Both the position numbers and the translations under genes were made by a program. From positions 1,149,696,050 through 1,149,760,049 of the forward strand of contig OY728165.1 in NCBI GenBank assembly GCA_963277665.1: DNA of 64,000 bases, given 5' to 3'. The DNA is from Viscum album (taxonomy: Eukaryota; Streptophyta; Magnoliopsida; Santalales; Viscaceae). Positions 24,009 to 36,146 of this stretch are shown here, in pieces. Position 1 is the first letter of the stretch. Each line of letters begins with the position of its first letter. The notes under the pieces are model-generated. The model was not told where the DNA came from. It worked only from the letters and a program-made list of their open reading frames with translations, and did not search any database.

Positions 24009-26829
24009 CTATATCAATCATGAATTGTGAAGTGGAGAGAATATGTGGAACATTTTTATAAGTGTGGGAAAGGATAAACCTGGAATTATTTAACAGTATT
24101 AAATATAATATGTATTATAATCATGTATTTTGTAATCAAATAGATGTTATGTTAATGTTAGGGAAGTAAATGTATAACAACATTAAAATGATAATATTTT
24201 GACATATTTTTGTTTCATTTCAAATATTTTCTTTGGGTATAACCCCCTTTGTGACTCTTTTATTCCTAACCATGATAGTATATTTTTAAGCATGTAATGT
24301 TCCTAATTTCACTTATTTTATGAAAAGTTCATAACAAATGGTCTATTGTGGCAATTTTATATCATTTTATACCCAGATTTTTTATCTTTTAACATTTTTC
24401 AAACCATTTTTAAAATTAATGTTTATCATAAATTACAAATAAATAAATTTTTTGGACTATTATTTCAGTTTGACATTAAATCCTTAAAGAAAAAAATATC
24501 AATTTTGATAAATGAAAATTTTCAATTAATTATAATTTATGTATTTTAATTAAATTCATGGAATATAACTATTAAACAAAAAAATATTTAATTTATTTTT
24601 TCAAATCATTTACATTATTTTTTTCTACTCACTACACAAGCACTGTACCAATGTTGCGTAAGAATTTATGGTAATGTTATCATCACTAAAAATTAGAAAT
24701 TAATTACTATCAATTTTATTTATTAATATTACAAATAATATTTTAAAAATTATATTAAATTATTTTTATCCAAATAAAATATGTATGGTATATTGAAATA
24801 AAGATAGTGAAATATTAGATTTTTCTATATTTAAAGTAATATAAAAGTAATTATCAGAGGTAAATGACACCAAATTTACATATATTAGAAATTGGGATGG
24901 ATGTTGTCTATTTATTATCATTCAATAGATTAATGAAATGTTATCCAAAGATTTTAAAGCCTAATTAAATTGGATTAAACTTAATTTTCATTTTATACCC
25001 ATTATAATGGAGATAAAATGTTATCATGGTTTCTATTCATTATGGAAAACAATTATTTCAAAAATTTGAAATAAATTATTAATGATATGAAATCCATTTT
25101 TCACCACCCATTTTTATACTATATAAATAAATCAATTTTATAATAAATGTATAATAGGAAATTAAGAACATTTTTCTAAAACCAAATTAAGTATAAAAGT
25201 CATCATAGACCAAAATCAGATAAAAGTAAAATTCTTATGAATATAGTTAAATAATTTTTAATATATTTTTTCTCATATTACATTTAAAACACATTAAAAA
25301 TATAGTGGGAATTTAAAATTACATTATTTACTGAAATATAATGACATTTTTAAAAATAATTCATTTTCACTATTTTCTCAAAAAACAAAAATTATTGAAA
25401 ATGGACAAATATTCAAAATGATCCAAAATGGAAGTTTTTATTTTCAAAATGATATCCATTTTTCAAATATAAATCCTTACATGTTTATAAATTAATTATT
25501 ATACCCATACACAAATTTCAAGAAAAACAATTTTGAAAAACATTATTTTTTAGGCATAGTATAACATTACTAAAATCTGATTACTTGTTTAATATGAATT
25601 AATATATTCAACTACATTATACCTAAAAATTAATAAAATTTATATATTTTTTAATTCAAATTCATACCCACTAAACCAATTACTTAGTTTGAATATCCAT
25701 ATTTCAAAGAAAAAGTATTTAACATTTTGTTTAGGCTTTGTACATCATGTACTACATGCTATTGAACATTGTGTTATCTATAAATGAATATTTAAACTAA
25801 AATATTGGTGTATTATTTGATCCTTTTTAGGAAAATTTCATCAATACAATGTAATAATTTTTTTAAATGATAAAATTCAAAATGATGTTTATTTCATCAA
25901 TTTAAAATTATTAAGAACTAAAACTAATAAAAAATTAAAAATATAAAGAAAAAGTAACCTTATATGAATATATCCATTTTAAATTTTATTATAATTATTA
26001 TTTGATATAATTTTATAACATGATTGATGTTGATATAGAAGTAATATATGAGAATATTACATGTTTTCATTAACATGTTTTTGAAAATTATATTTAATAT
26101 ATTATGATAAAATACACAAAACTAAAAAATAATTTTTCAAAAACAATCCTTTATGAAAGCAGAACATAGTAATTTTTTATTCTATAAATGTAATAATTTT
26201 ATTTGTGTTATTATCTTATTATTTAAAATTTTTATTTTTATTTCTTAATTATAATTTTCAAATATTTTTTGGATTTATTTAGTTCAATGTTGCATCTGAA
26301 ACATGATATTTAATTTTGTATTTCTTTAAAGGAGGATTTAAAATAAAAATCTAGTGGTGTAATATTCTACCCATTAAATAAATTTCAACCTCACTATTTT
26401 AATTTTTTTATTACCAATATAACTATAACTAGCAATAAAAATAATCTAATGCGTATTTTATCATGAGATTTCAATTATATTTCACTAAATAAAAAAAATA
26501 ATATTTTAAAAAATATGCATAATTATAAGAAAAATATTTTTCAATGATATCCCTAAATAATTCCTTTATTTCAAATAGATTACATTCATACATGACTCTA
26601 TAAATTTACCTCTTTCTTTATTATAATGAGGAATTATTTTATAACCAAGATAGGGAATCAGAGAAAATATACAAACTTGATTTATTTCCATTTCCCAAAA
26701 ATTGTATCTCTATTTTGTGTTTTGAGTGGGGTTTTCATATCTTATTCATCTCTTCTTAAAAATAAAAAATAACTATGACGAATTTTTTCATTCTGGATGA
26801 AATATCATTATCTTTTAAAATATAGTATG
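24009..26829. other. AT-rich sequence without recognisable gene
   Basis: About 2.8 kb of very AT-rich sequence. The only open frame of note, 24346-24549, is low-complexity Phe/Ile/Lys-rich and lacks a domain. This DNA is the left half of the target into which the 26835-36141 element inserted; it resumes at 36147. Confidence 0.55.
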
Positions 26830-26834
26830 CTCTA
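26830..26834. repeat. Target-site duplication, left copy (CTCTA)
   Basis: CTCTA here and TTCTA at 36142-36146 flank the element and differ at one base, as expected for an old 5-bp duplication. Confidence 0.75.
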
Positions 26835-29005
26835 TTTCACATACATGATTTATTTTAAAGGTATTTTCATTTATTTTCTTTTCTTGCTTTGTATTGGGGG
26901 TTTCCCATGCATTTTTTGAGTAAATGGGGGGTTTTCAAGATTTAGGCCAGACCGCGAGTTTATTTCTAGTTTTATAAATTAATTTTTTTCTTTAATAAAA
27001 ATTTCGTTTTTCAACCTTTTTCAGCCATTACACTTCCAAAATGACCTCCATTGAACTATTAAAAACACCATATAAATTTGGACCCCTTTAAAATTATTTA
27101 TCATCTTGGAGTTTGGTGATATATTTAAGTATTGGGCCAACCCGTAAGCCCATTTTCTATTTTAAATTTTTTTATTCTTTCATAAATTTTTCATTTGTTA
27201 TTATATTTCAGTGATTCCACCTCTCACCTGATCACACCAAACCTACCCACACCCATAACTTTATTTCCCCCTATTGGGAGATCGTATCCGTTAAGAATTA
27301 GGGCCAAACTTCTCAGGTTACTGAAATCATTGAGATTTATCAAGTAAGTGTCTATCCTTATAAGTTACTTCCTTTTCCTTAAGCTTTCTCTTTTTTTCAT
27401 GAATCCCTAAATGTACAAAAGATATGTCTTCATACCTAGGGTTTCATTTTGAGTTTCTTGGTCCAATCCTTTAGTTTTAGGTTCGATCTCACTCCATTAT
27501 GCTGCGGTGGGGGTGTGGTTGAAGTTCCGCACTATGTCTTTCGGTTCTTGACTCTTTTGGTAGGTGATTACATATATAGGTATTCTATAATAAGTTGGAT
27601 TGCCATATTTCTATTTCCTTTATGTCTTTCCTTCATTATTTTGACTACAAAAATTTATTTGGATAGCATTTTCAAAGCAGTTTATTTTTAAGTGCCAATT
27701 TTGTGTGAAAAGGGGTGTTTTACATATGCAACCCATGTTGTGCCTCTTGGTGTTGTTTTATAATTAATGGAATGGATTTATAAAAATGTTTTTATGCTGA
27801 AATTTCGGGTTTGTTATAAAAATGGTCTCCATTGGGTTTTAAAATAGGTATTTTAGATGAATTTAAGGTACAAAATTTGTTTACTTTTCTTGAAATTGTT
27901 TTATAGAAATTATTAGTGGTTTAATGAGTTATATAAAAGGTGAAAAGCATATGTAGCTACTGTTTTAAATGTGTGTGACCATAACTAATGTTTATATATG
28001 AAAATGGATTTTGGTAACATGTGGTAACTATTTTGTCACAAGATGGGAAACCAGGGTAACTAGGTGGGCTAATTTGTACTAGTACGCTAGTGAACAGATG
28101 GGTTTTGACCATGGTTCACTTAGAAAGTTTGACATGGATAAAACTAAAAAAACTATAATGGAGATGACTGGAGACAACTTGGTTATGGTTATTCTCCCTA
28201 CTAGTGGCTCATTCATGGGTTCAAATTTTATTATGGTTACTTTAACTAAGGTACGAGGTACTTACGGCTCACAACTAACTAGTACCTAGGGGTGTTCCTA
28301 TGCTTGGTGCTCATGGAATTTTGGGCAGTTATCCATTACTTATGGTATTTTTAGTTGTGAAAATCAGTAGTTTACATGTTTAATTCAAATTCACTCATTA
28401 TTTAAAGTTATCCCCATTGAAAGGTACTTTCATTCCAAAGTTTCACTTTTAGAAATAAATGCTACCATTTTCAATTTATAACTCTTGCAAGATTTTTATT
28501 TTATAATGCCTATCACTTGGAATACTTGGGTGATATCCTTTTGGGATTAGTCTCACACCCTAATTACACCTTTGGGTGTAAGTAGACTTGATCATGTTTG
28601 TAACATGAAAAGGCAAGGCCTTGGGTGATAGCAATTCAGGTTGCTAGTTTCATTCCATGGTGCAGTGTTGTGGAGATGGCTCGTGTGTGATGACCCCTTG
28701 TCGTGTGGAGTCTCGTGGGATGTTTTATACTGACTTTATTAACCTTTGGATCCCTTATGTCTTGTTTAAATCTATATACTCAGTTCTGGATTTTATTAAG
28801 GCTTGTTTGGCATAATTTTTCAGATTTGGTATATTGTTTGTTTTTGGTTATTTTATGAATCCAAACTCAGGTAAATCGTTCCCACATACATTTTTATGAT
28901 ACCCAGTCACTTGTGACAGCCCATGGTGATAGGGAATGCCCTTCAGGACTCTCCATGGGCTGGTTTTTGTGTCGGTTTGATGGCGACCAGATTCGGTTCG
29001 TGACA
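26835..29005 (+). repeat. 5' LTR of the chromovirus at 26.8-36.1 kb
   Basis: 2171 bp, aligned end to end with 33972-36141. By alignment the first two bases are TT where the partner has TG, so the terminal TG is mutated. The end is TTCGTGACA. The open frame 27449-27691 lies inside and is not kept in the partner LTR. Confidence 0.9.
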
Positions 29006-29008
29006 AAA

Positions 29009-29020
29009 TGGTATCAGAGG
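29009..29020 (+). other. Primer binding site (initiator Met tRNA type)
   Basis: TGGTATCAGAGG begins three bases after the LTR end. It matches the tRNA primer site used by the gag-only element. Confidence 0.92.
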
Positions 29021-29360
29021 AGGTTAATGTTTTTGAGTTATATTATTATTTTGGGATGATTCGAGCTAGACAGGAGATAAGAATGTCAGGGCTTGGAGTT
29101 TTGGTTATGAGTAGGGTGCTTGGCCCGTACACCTCATGATAGACCGCGAGTCACCGTGGGATGTCCGTATTGTTTATTTATCTTCACTTCCAGGTGAGAC
29201 ACGTGGGCTAAAGACTGTACGTGGACATCGAGTGTGGAGAAGTAGTTGTTTGTTTTACTGTTGTAATGTGTTTGGATTATTTATATCTAATGTTATTCCA
29301 AAATTTTTTAGAACTGTTGTACTGATTTTTTTCCATGTGACTGTTGCCTTTTGTAGCAAC
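29021..29360 (+). other. Leader between primer binding site and gag
   Basis: About 340 bp. The reading frame that enters gag is open from 29136, but residues before the ATG at 29361 do not resemble a gag N terminus, so I start gag there. Confidence 0.5.
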
Positions 29361-30330
29361 ATGCCTCCCCAGAAAGCTCCCACGCACCCACGGGAGGAAG
29401 CCGAAGAGTGTTCTCCTGCACCACTCGATCAAAGGATTATAGAAGCCATGGTCCGAGATAACCAGAATCTGGGACAGGGAGTGGTTCTGGATCCTACTCC
29501 AGCTAGAGAAGATGAGTCTGGGCCCAGGAAGGATAAGGCCCAGGAGTTCCTGAAAAACAAAATCCTTGTTTTCAAGGTATCTCAGAACCTGAAGAGGCAG
29601 AGGAATGGATCGAGAATATAGAGCGTATGTTCGAGTTCCCCGAAAAACCTAAGGAGGTCTGGGTGAAATGTGCCTCTTTTTAGCTATAGGTTCCCAACCG
29701 TAGGTGGTGGGAATCAGTGCTTCAATATGGGAAGCATGAAAACATGAGTTAGAGAGATTTTAAGGCCATCTTCAACGAGCAGTATTGTCCAAAGGTTATA
29801 TCCTATGACAGATCTCGAGAATTCATGGATATTTCCTAGAGAGATAATTCAGTAATGGATTATTCTAACAATTTTGATGAACTAGTGCAGTACGCACCAG
29901 GCATTGTTTCTAATGAGAGCCTTAAAGCCTGAATGTTTGAGAAGGGGTTGCAAGTAGAAATTTACACATAGATATTCCTATTCAAGTTGGGAACTTATGC
30001 TGAGGTGGTCAATCATGATTGAAAGGTAGAGATTTAACAAAAGGATAAGTATGGGATCTTTGGAGTGGTATCTACTATGGGCACTGATAGATCTTCTTAA
30101 AAGAAGAGGAAGTGGGAAGAGTAGGGAGGGAAGGGAGGTGGCAGTTTAGGCCACTCTTCCAGGTAGTTTTCAACATTGGCTTCAGATGCAAGGACAATTA
30201 TGTGCCACCAGTGTGGGAAGACAGGGCACATCCATCCAGCATGCCCTCATCCTACGAATACCTGTTTTTAGTGTGGAGGTATGGGACACGTACAACCCTT
30301 TTGCAGGATAAAGCGTCCACTTAAAACTGG
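29361..30330 (+). pseudogene. gag: gag relic
   Basis: Begins MPPQKAPTHP at 29361, a usual style of start for this lineage. A frameshift near 29550 moves the capsid part (SEPEEAEEWIENIERMFEF) to another frame. Capsid blocks follow (RDFKAIFNEQYCPK, MDYSNNFDELVQYAPG), interrupted by about ten stops. The nucleocapsid has a good zinc knuckle, CHQCGKTGHIHPAC, near 30198-30239. A second one follows, with a stop replacing one residue between its first two cysteines (CF*CGGMGHVQPFC). Many stops look like C-to-T changes. Confidence 0.85.
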
Positions 30331-30489
30331 GGAAGGATCTGTGGCTCCCAGGGGAGTGCCAGAACAGTCTGAGATATCGAGGACAGGGGATCTCGGTTCG
30401 GTGGTCATGGTGGCAGGGCTGGATTATCTTTTCGGAAAAGCCAATTTAGGGTAGAGCCACAAGCGGGTGGCCATTCTCAAGCAGAGACG

Positions 30490-30960
30490 AGGAATCTTCA
30501 TGCTGTGTAGCAGGCACCAGCAAGATTGGATATAGGGCCATATACTGTCTGAGGTACCATTTTGATTGCATCTTCTTTATCTGGTGCTCTTTTTAATACT
30601 GTTGCTTTAGTTTCATTTATATATTCATGTATTGTGAGCACACTGAACTTTCCAACTAAGATTTTATCTTTCACGATGGAGTTGGTGACTCCGTTGGAAA
30701 AGAAGAAGGAGCAGGGTCTCAGGTGCCCATCTTGCGTGCTCTCTATGTCGGGGGTGGATATGGAGTGGGACCTCCTAGTCTTGGATATGTAACTTTTTGA
30801 TGCAATCCTTGGCATGGACTGGTTGGTACATTTTCAGGCTCACATCGATTGCTATAGGCGACAGGTGAGTTTCATGGCACCTGATGGCAGTCCATAGGTT
30901 TTTCTTGGGGAATGGGACCCTCATTCTTGTCATGCGGGACCTCCACTCCCAGATTTATAG
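30490..30960 (+). pseudogene. Protease relic, active site lost
   Basis: The segment GALFNTVALVSFIYS (in the open stretch 30562-30792) aligns with the aspartic protease motif F-D-[ST]-G-A-[ST]. The catalytic Asp is now Asn and the Gly is Val. The downstream conserved block FDAILGMDWLVHFQAHIDC is well kept. The protease would have cut the gag-pol polyprotein; this copy could not. Confidence 0.82.
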
Positions 30961-31860
30961 AATATTATCTTCCAATTATCATTGTTCATGCTAGTGGATG
31001 ATGTTCAAGCTCATGATGGTGTAATACCTGATATGGTGGATGAGTTCTCAGAGGTATTTCCGGATGATTTTTCAGGCTTTCCCCCAGAGTGGGACGTGGA
31101 GTCCTCGATTGATTTGGTGCTGGGAACACAACTGATATCTCTTACCTCATACCGTATGTCCCCCACTGAGCTAAGGGAATTAAATATACAGCTAGACGGT
31201 TTATAATCCAAAGGATTCATTCTCCCGAGCGTCTCTCCATGGGCCGCTCTTGTTCTTTTAGAAAAGTAAGCCAATGGCTCCCTTAAGATATGTATTGATT
31301 ACCAGAAGATAAATAAGGTAACCATGAAGAATCAGTATCATTTTCCCTGAATAGATGACTTATTTGATCAGTTAAAGGGGGAAAAGTGGTTTTATAAAAT
31401 AGACTTGCCTTTGGGTTATCACCAACTCAGGGTGAAAGAGGCAGATTTCCCGAAGAAGTCCTTCTGAAGTCAGTATGACCACTATGAGTATTTGGTCAGG
31501 CCATTCAGATTGACCAATGCTCCAGAAGACTTTATGGCACTCATGAATAGGGTGTTCCTCCAGTATCTCGACTTATTCGTAATCGTTTTCGTGGATTACA
31601 TCCTAGTTTACTCAGGATCTGAAGAGGAGCATGAACACCTTTTGTGGATCATGTTGGGAACTCTGCGGGATCACTACCTTTATGAAAATATATCCAAGTG
31701 TACCTTTTGGATCAGGGAGGTTCTGTTTTTGCGGCATGTGATCTCAGAGCAGGGCGTTTTGGTGGATCCCGAGATGATCAGTGAAGTTATGTGATGGGAG
31801 AAACCAAATAACGTGTTTGAGATCAAGAGTTTCCTAGGCCTGAAAAGTTACTACAGGCGG
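30961..31860 (+). pseudogene. Reverse transcriptase relic, second active-site Asp lost
   Basis: One frame from about 30982 onward carries the RT blocks in order: [51 protein letters not shown] and the active site FVDYILVYS at 31588-31614. There the second Asp of FVDD is Tyr (codon 31597-31599). The connection begins FLGLKSYYRRFVRDFS. Five or more stops interrupt it, mostly TGA/TAG where relatives have Arg, Gln or Trp. All blocks are in the same frame, so the decay is by substitution rather than indels. Confidence 0.9.
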
Positions 31861-32604
31861 TTTGTTCGAGATTTTTCTTGGCTTGCTTCACCCATGACCA
31901 CACTCACCCGGAAGGGGGTGAAGTTTGTGTGGAGCCCAGAATGTCAGGTGTCCTTCAAAGAGTTGAAGTGGAGGTTGACTACCTCCCCAGTCTTGATCCT
32001 ACCAGAGTCTAAGAAAGGCTATGTGGTGTATTGTGATGCTTCAGGTATGGGTCTCAGGTGCGTGATTATGCAGGATGATCATGTGGTGGTGTATGGCTCT
32101 CGCCAGCTCCGACCACATGAAAAGAATTATCCCACCCATGACTTAGAGATAGCAGCTGTAATGCATGATTTAAATAATTGTCACCACTATATATTTGTGG
32201 AGAAGTTTGTGGTCTACTCTGATTATAAAATTTTGGCATACATCTTCTCACATAAAGATCTCAATTTGAAGCAGCATCCCTGGATCGAATACCTTCAGGG
32301 GTTTGACTTTGATATTATCTATACCTTGGGGAAGGGTAATGTTGTAGCAGATGCCTTGAGCAGAAGTGTACCATTTAAGGCTTTGATGAAGTCCAGTGAT
32401 GAGTGGACTCTGGTGAGACACTTTGCTCAGATGCATGTGGAGACCAAGGAGCACAGTGGAGGTGCATTCTTAGAAAGCATTCAGTTGACCTCATCTCTTA
32501 TAGAATTGATTCAGCAGAAGCAACCTAGTGATGAGTTTTTCCAGCCGTCGAAACAGATTATTCATGGTGGGGAGACGTGTTCTGATTGGTCTTCTTCCCC
32601 CTAG
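31861..32604 (+). pseudogene. RNase H domain, open fragment
   Basis: Part of the longest open stretch in the window (31813-32604, 263 codons). It shows VYCDASGMGL, SRQLRPHEKNYPTHDLE, VYSDYKILAYIF and LGKGNVVADALSRS, the usual RNase H order in gypsy pol. In YSDYKIL, Tyr replaces the His common in relatives. This domain would remove element RNA from the RNA-DNA hybrid. It is continuous in frame with RT upstream and ends at a stop before the integrase. Confidence 0.9.
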
Positions 32605-33520
32605 GGTATCTTGTGTTTCAAGGGTCATTCTGTGGTTCCACAATCTCTGGGGAAGGTGGTAATGCAGGATAGCCACCCGTCATAGTGGGTTGTCCCCTCA
32701 GTGCCACCAAGATGTATTATGATGTTCTTCAACAGCTCTGTTGGCCAGATATGAGGCGGGACATTGCCGACTTTGTATTGAGATTCTATACTTGTCAGCA
32801 GGTGAAAGAAGAACATAATAAGACTTCTGGTTGCTTCAACCACTAGCCATTCCTACCTGAAAATGGGATGAGGTTGCCATGGATTTCATTATTGGATTAC
32901 ATCATACACCTCGAGGTATGAATGCTATTTGGGTGGTGATTGATCGGCTGAAAAAATCATCCCACTTCATTCTTATCAGAGATATAGCTAAAGTGGATGA
33001 GTTGGGCTGGTTGTATATTCAGGAGGTGGTAAGGCTTCATGGGGTGCCATCTGTAGTTGTCTCAGATAGAGACCCCCACTTCACCTCTCGGTTTTGGGGA
33101 AGCCTTCAGAAGGATTTGGGTCACAAATTAAGATGAGCACAACGTACCATCCTCAGATAGATGGTCAAATAGAGCAGGCTGATCAGATCTTGAAAGACAA
33201 GATTCATGCACGTGTCTTGGAATTCAGTGGTTCGTGGGATATCCATTTGGGGTTGGTTGATTTTTCTTATAATAATAGCTACCAATCCTCAATTAAAATG
33301 GCTCCCTTTGAGGCTCTCTATAGTCGGCCTTACTGGGCCCCCACCGTGTTGGGATGAGGTAGGTGAGACATCACTGTTGGTACCGAGACTTTTGTTAGAG
33401 ACATATGAGAAGGTCAAGTTGACCAGGTAGTGTTTTTTGACAACTCAGAGTCACCAGAAATCATATGCTGATAAGAGGCGTCGAGACCTAGAGTTTTTCA
33501 CTGGGTGATTGGTTATTATT
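32605..33520 (+). pseudogene. Integrase relic
   Basis: The zinc-binding part is in a shifted frame (MYYDVLQQLCWPDMRRDIAD, then FYTCQQVK, with one Cys of the C-x2-C pair replaced). The catalytic core starts at 32879 (MDFIIGLHHTPRG) and keeps the first two acidic residues (MDF; SDRDPHF). A frameshift near 33115-33140 moves the last part (TYHPQIDGQIEQADQIL, with the third acidic residue) to the frame open at 33094-33357. NNSYQSSIKMAPFEALYSR follows. The enzyme would have made the 5-bp staggered insertion. Confidence 0.88.
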
Positions 33521-33959
33521 TAATGTGACCCCTCGTCTGGGTCACCGCCGCTTGGGGAAACAAGGAAAGTTGACGCCGAGGTATGTCAGAACTTTTGAGA
33601 TCACCGAGTGTATTGGAAAGGTGGAATATAGGTTGGATTTTCCTTCTCAGTTGACATCTATCCATGATGTTTTTCACGTCTCCCAGTTAGTGAAATACAA
33701 CCAGGATTCTCCCATGTGTTGAATTGAGAGGAGTTGGATATAGAGCCTAATCTATCTGTTTTTGAGCAGCCGGTCAAAATAGTGGACTTCCAAGAAATGT
33801 TTCATCGATTAAAGTCTATTCCACTAGTTTGAGTTCTTTTTTAACATGTGAGTGATACACACGAGACATGGGAGCGAAAGTCATGGGTTTAGGAAGAATA
33901 CCCAAACCTATTTTCCGATCAAGAATCGGGTTGACTTTACGGGGCAGAAAGTTGTTCAT
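33521..33959 (+). pseudogene. GPY/F-like module and chromodomain relic
   Basis: 33525-33722 encodes GKQGKLTPRYVRTFEI and DVFHVSQLVKY, the conserved tail of gypsy integrases. After further stops, pieces of a chromodomain can be read: QPVKIVDFQ, ETWE and EEYPNLF (near 33750-33920). The chromodomain marks the element as a chromovirus. It is too broken to give a protein. Confidence 0.75.
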
Positions 33960-33971
33960 GGTGGAAAGAAT
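33960..33971 (+). other. Polypurine tract
   Basis: GGTGGAAAGAAT directly precedes TGTCACAT, the start of the 3' LTR. It is purine-rich and correctly placed. Confidence 0.7.
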
Positions 33972-36141
33972 TGTCACATACATGATTTATTTTAAAGTTA
34001 TTTTCTTTAATTTTCTTTTATTTAATTTTATTGGGGGTCTCCCATGCATTTTTGGTGTAAATGGCAGGTTTTCAAGATTTGGGCCAAACCGTGAGTTTAT
34101 TTCTAGTTTTAAAAATTAATTTTGTTTCTTTAATAAAATCTTCGTTTTCAGCCTTTTTAACCCATTCCACTTTGAAAATGACCTCCTTTAAACTATTCAA
34201 ACCACCATAGAAATTTGGACCCCTTAAAAATCCATTATCATCTTGGAGTATGGTGATATAATTAAGAATTGGGCCAACCCTTAATCCCATTTTATGTTTT
34301 AAAATTGTTTTTGTATTATTTCATAAATTTTTCATTTTTTATTCTATTTTGGTAATTCCACCTCTCACCTGATCCAACCGAACCTAGACGCCCCACAATA
34401 TTCGTTCCCACATCTTTGGAGATTATATCAGTCTAGAATTAGGGATTAACTTCTCAGGTTGATGAAATCATCCAGATTTCTCAAGTAAGTGTCTATCCTT
34501 TTAAGTTCCTTATTTTCCTTAAGCTTTCTATTTTTTTCTTGAATCCCCAAATATTCAGAAGCTAGGGATTCGTACCTAGGGTTTCATTTTGAGTTTCTTG
34601 GTCCAATCCTATGGTTTTAGTTTCGATCTCACTCCCTTGTGGTGCGGTGGTGGTACGGTTGAAGTTCCGCACTAGGATTTGCGGTTCTTGACTCTTTTGG
34701 TAGGTGATTCCATATGTAGGTATTCTAGAATAAGTTGGAGTGCTGTATTTCTATTTTATTTATGTTCCTCCTTTATTATTTTGACTATGGAAATTGGTTT
34801 GGGTAGCATTTGAAAAGCAGTTTATTTTTAAGTGCCAATTTTGTGTGAAAAAGGGTGTTTTACATATTCAACTCCTGTTGTGCCTCTTGGTGTTGTTTTA
34901 TAATTCATGAAATGTATTTATAAAAATGTTTTATGTTTAAATTTATGTTTTTTTTATAATATTGGTCTCCATTGGGTTTTAAAAGAGGTATTTTAGGTGA
35001 ATTTAATTTTAAAAATTTTGTTACTTTTCTTGAAATTGTTTAATGGAAATTATAAGTGGTTTATTGAGTTATATAAAAGGTGAAAATCATGTGTACCTAC
35101 TGTTTTGAATGTGTGTGACCAGAACTAATGTCTATATGTGAAAATTGATTTTGGTAACATGTGGTAACTATTTTAGCACAAGACGGGAAACCCGGGTAAC
35201 TAAGTGGGCTAATTTGTACTAGTACGCTAGTGAACGGAGGGGTTTCGACCCTGGTTCACTTAGAAAGTTTGACACAGATAACACTAAAAAAACTATAATG
35301 GATATGATTGGATACCACTAGGTTTTGATTATGCTCCCTAATAGTGGCTCATTCATGGGAAATTTTTTTATTATGGTTACTTTCACCGAGGTACGAGGTA
35401 CTTAAGGCTCACATATAACTAGTACATAGGGGTGTCCCTATGCTTGATTCTCGTGGCCTTTTTGGTAGTTACCCTTTCTTTATAGTATTTTTAGATGTGA
35501 AAATTAGTAGCGTACATGTTTTATTCAAATTCACTCATTATTTAAAGTTATCCCCATTGAAAGGTATTTTCATTTCAATGTTTCACTTTTAGAAATAAAT
35601 TCTACCATTTTCTGTTTATAACTCTAGTAAGTTTTTTATTTTATAATGCCTATCAGTTAGAGTACTTGGGTGATATCCTTTTGGGCTTAGTCTCACACCC
35701 TACTTACACATTTTTCAATAGGTATACTTGATCATGTTTGAAATAGGAAAAGGTAAGGCCTTGAGTGATGGCAGTTCGGGTTGCTAGTTTCTTTCCATGG
35801 TGCGGTATTGTGGAGACGGCTCGTGGGTGATGACCCCTTGTCGTGTGGAGTCTAGTGGGATATTTTCTTATACTTTTATGTAACTTTTCACCCCTTGTGT
35901 ATTGTTTAAACCCATATTCTCAGTTCTGGATTTTATTAAGGCTTGTTTGGCATAATTTTTTAGATTTGTATATTGTTTTTTGGTTATTTTATGAATCCAA
36001 ACTCGGGTAAATCATTCCCACATACATTTTTATGATACCCAATCACTTGTGCCAGCCCGTGGGGATAGGGAATACCCTTCAGGACTTTCCATGGGCCAGG
36101 TTTGGTGTCGGTTTGATGGCGAACAAATTTGGTTCATGACA
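33972..36141 (+). repeat. 3' LTR of the chromovirus at 26.8-36.1 kb
   Basis: 2170 bp, starts TGTCACATACATG and ends GGTTCATGACA. Collinear with 26835-29005 and nearly the same length, with many scattered substitutions. Confidence 0.92.
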
Positions 36142-36146
36142 TTCTA
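36142..36146. repeat. Target-site duplication, right copy (TTCTA)
   Basis: Matches 26830-26834 at four of five bases. Confidence 0.75.

Larger units (their letters stand above)
26835..36141 (+). mobile_element. Complete but inactive chromovirus (Ty3/gypsy, Tekay/Del-like)
   Basis: A 9.3 kb plus-strand element with LTRs at 26835-29005 and 33972-36141 and a duplication with one mismatch. Order: LTR, primer binding site, gag with two zinc knuckles, protease, RT, RNase H, integrase, GPY/F-like module, chromodomain relic, polypurine tract, LTR. The chromodomain and domain order place it in the chromoviruses, whose chromodomain is thought to direct insertion to repressed chromatin. Pol is broken by many stops and at least one frameshift, and both the protease and RT active sites are mutated, so it cannot move. 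Confidence 0.92.

Noticed and set aside
27449..27691. Possible small gene in the chromovirus 5' LTR
   Set aside because: It lies inside an LTR, has no known domain, and is not preserved in the partner LTR.
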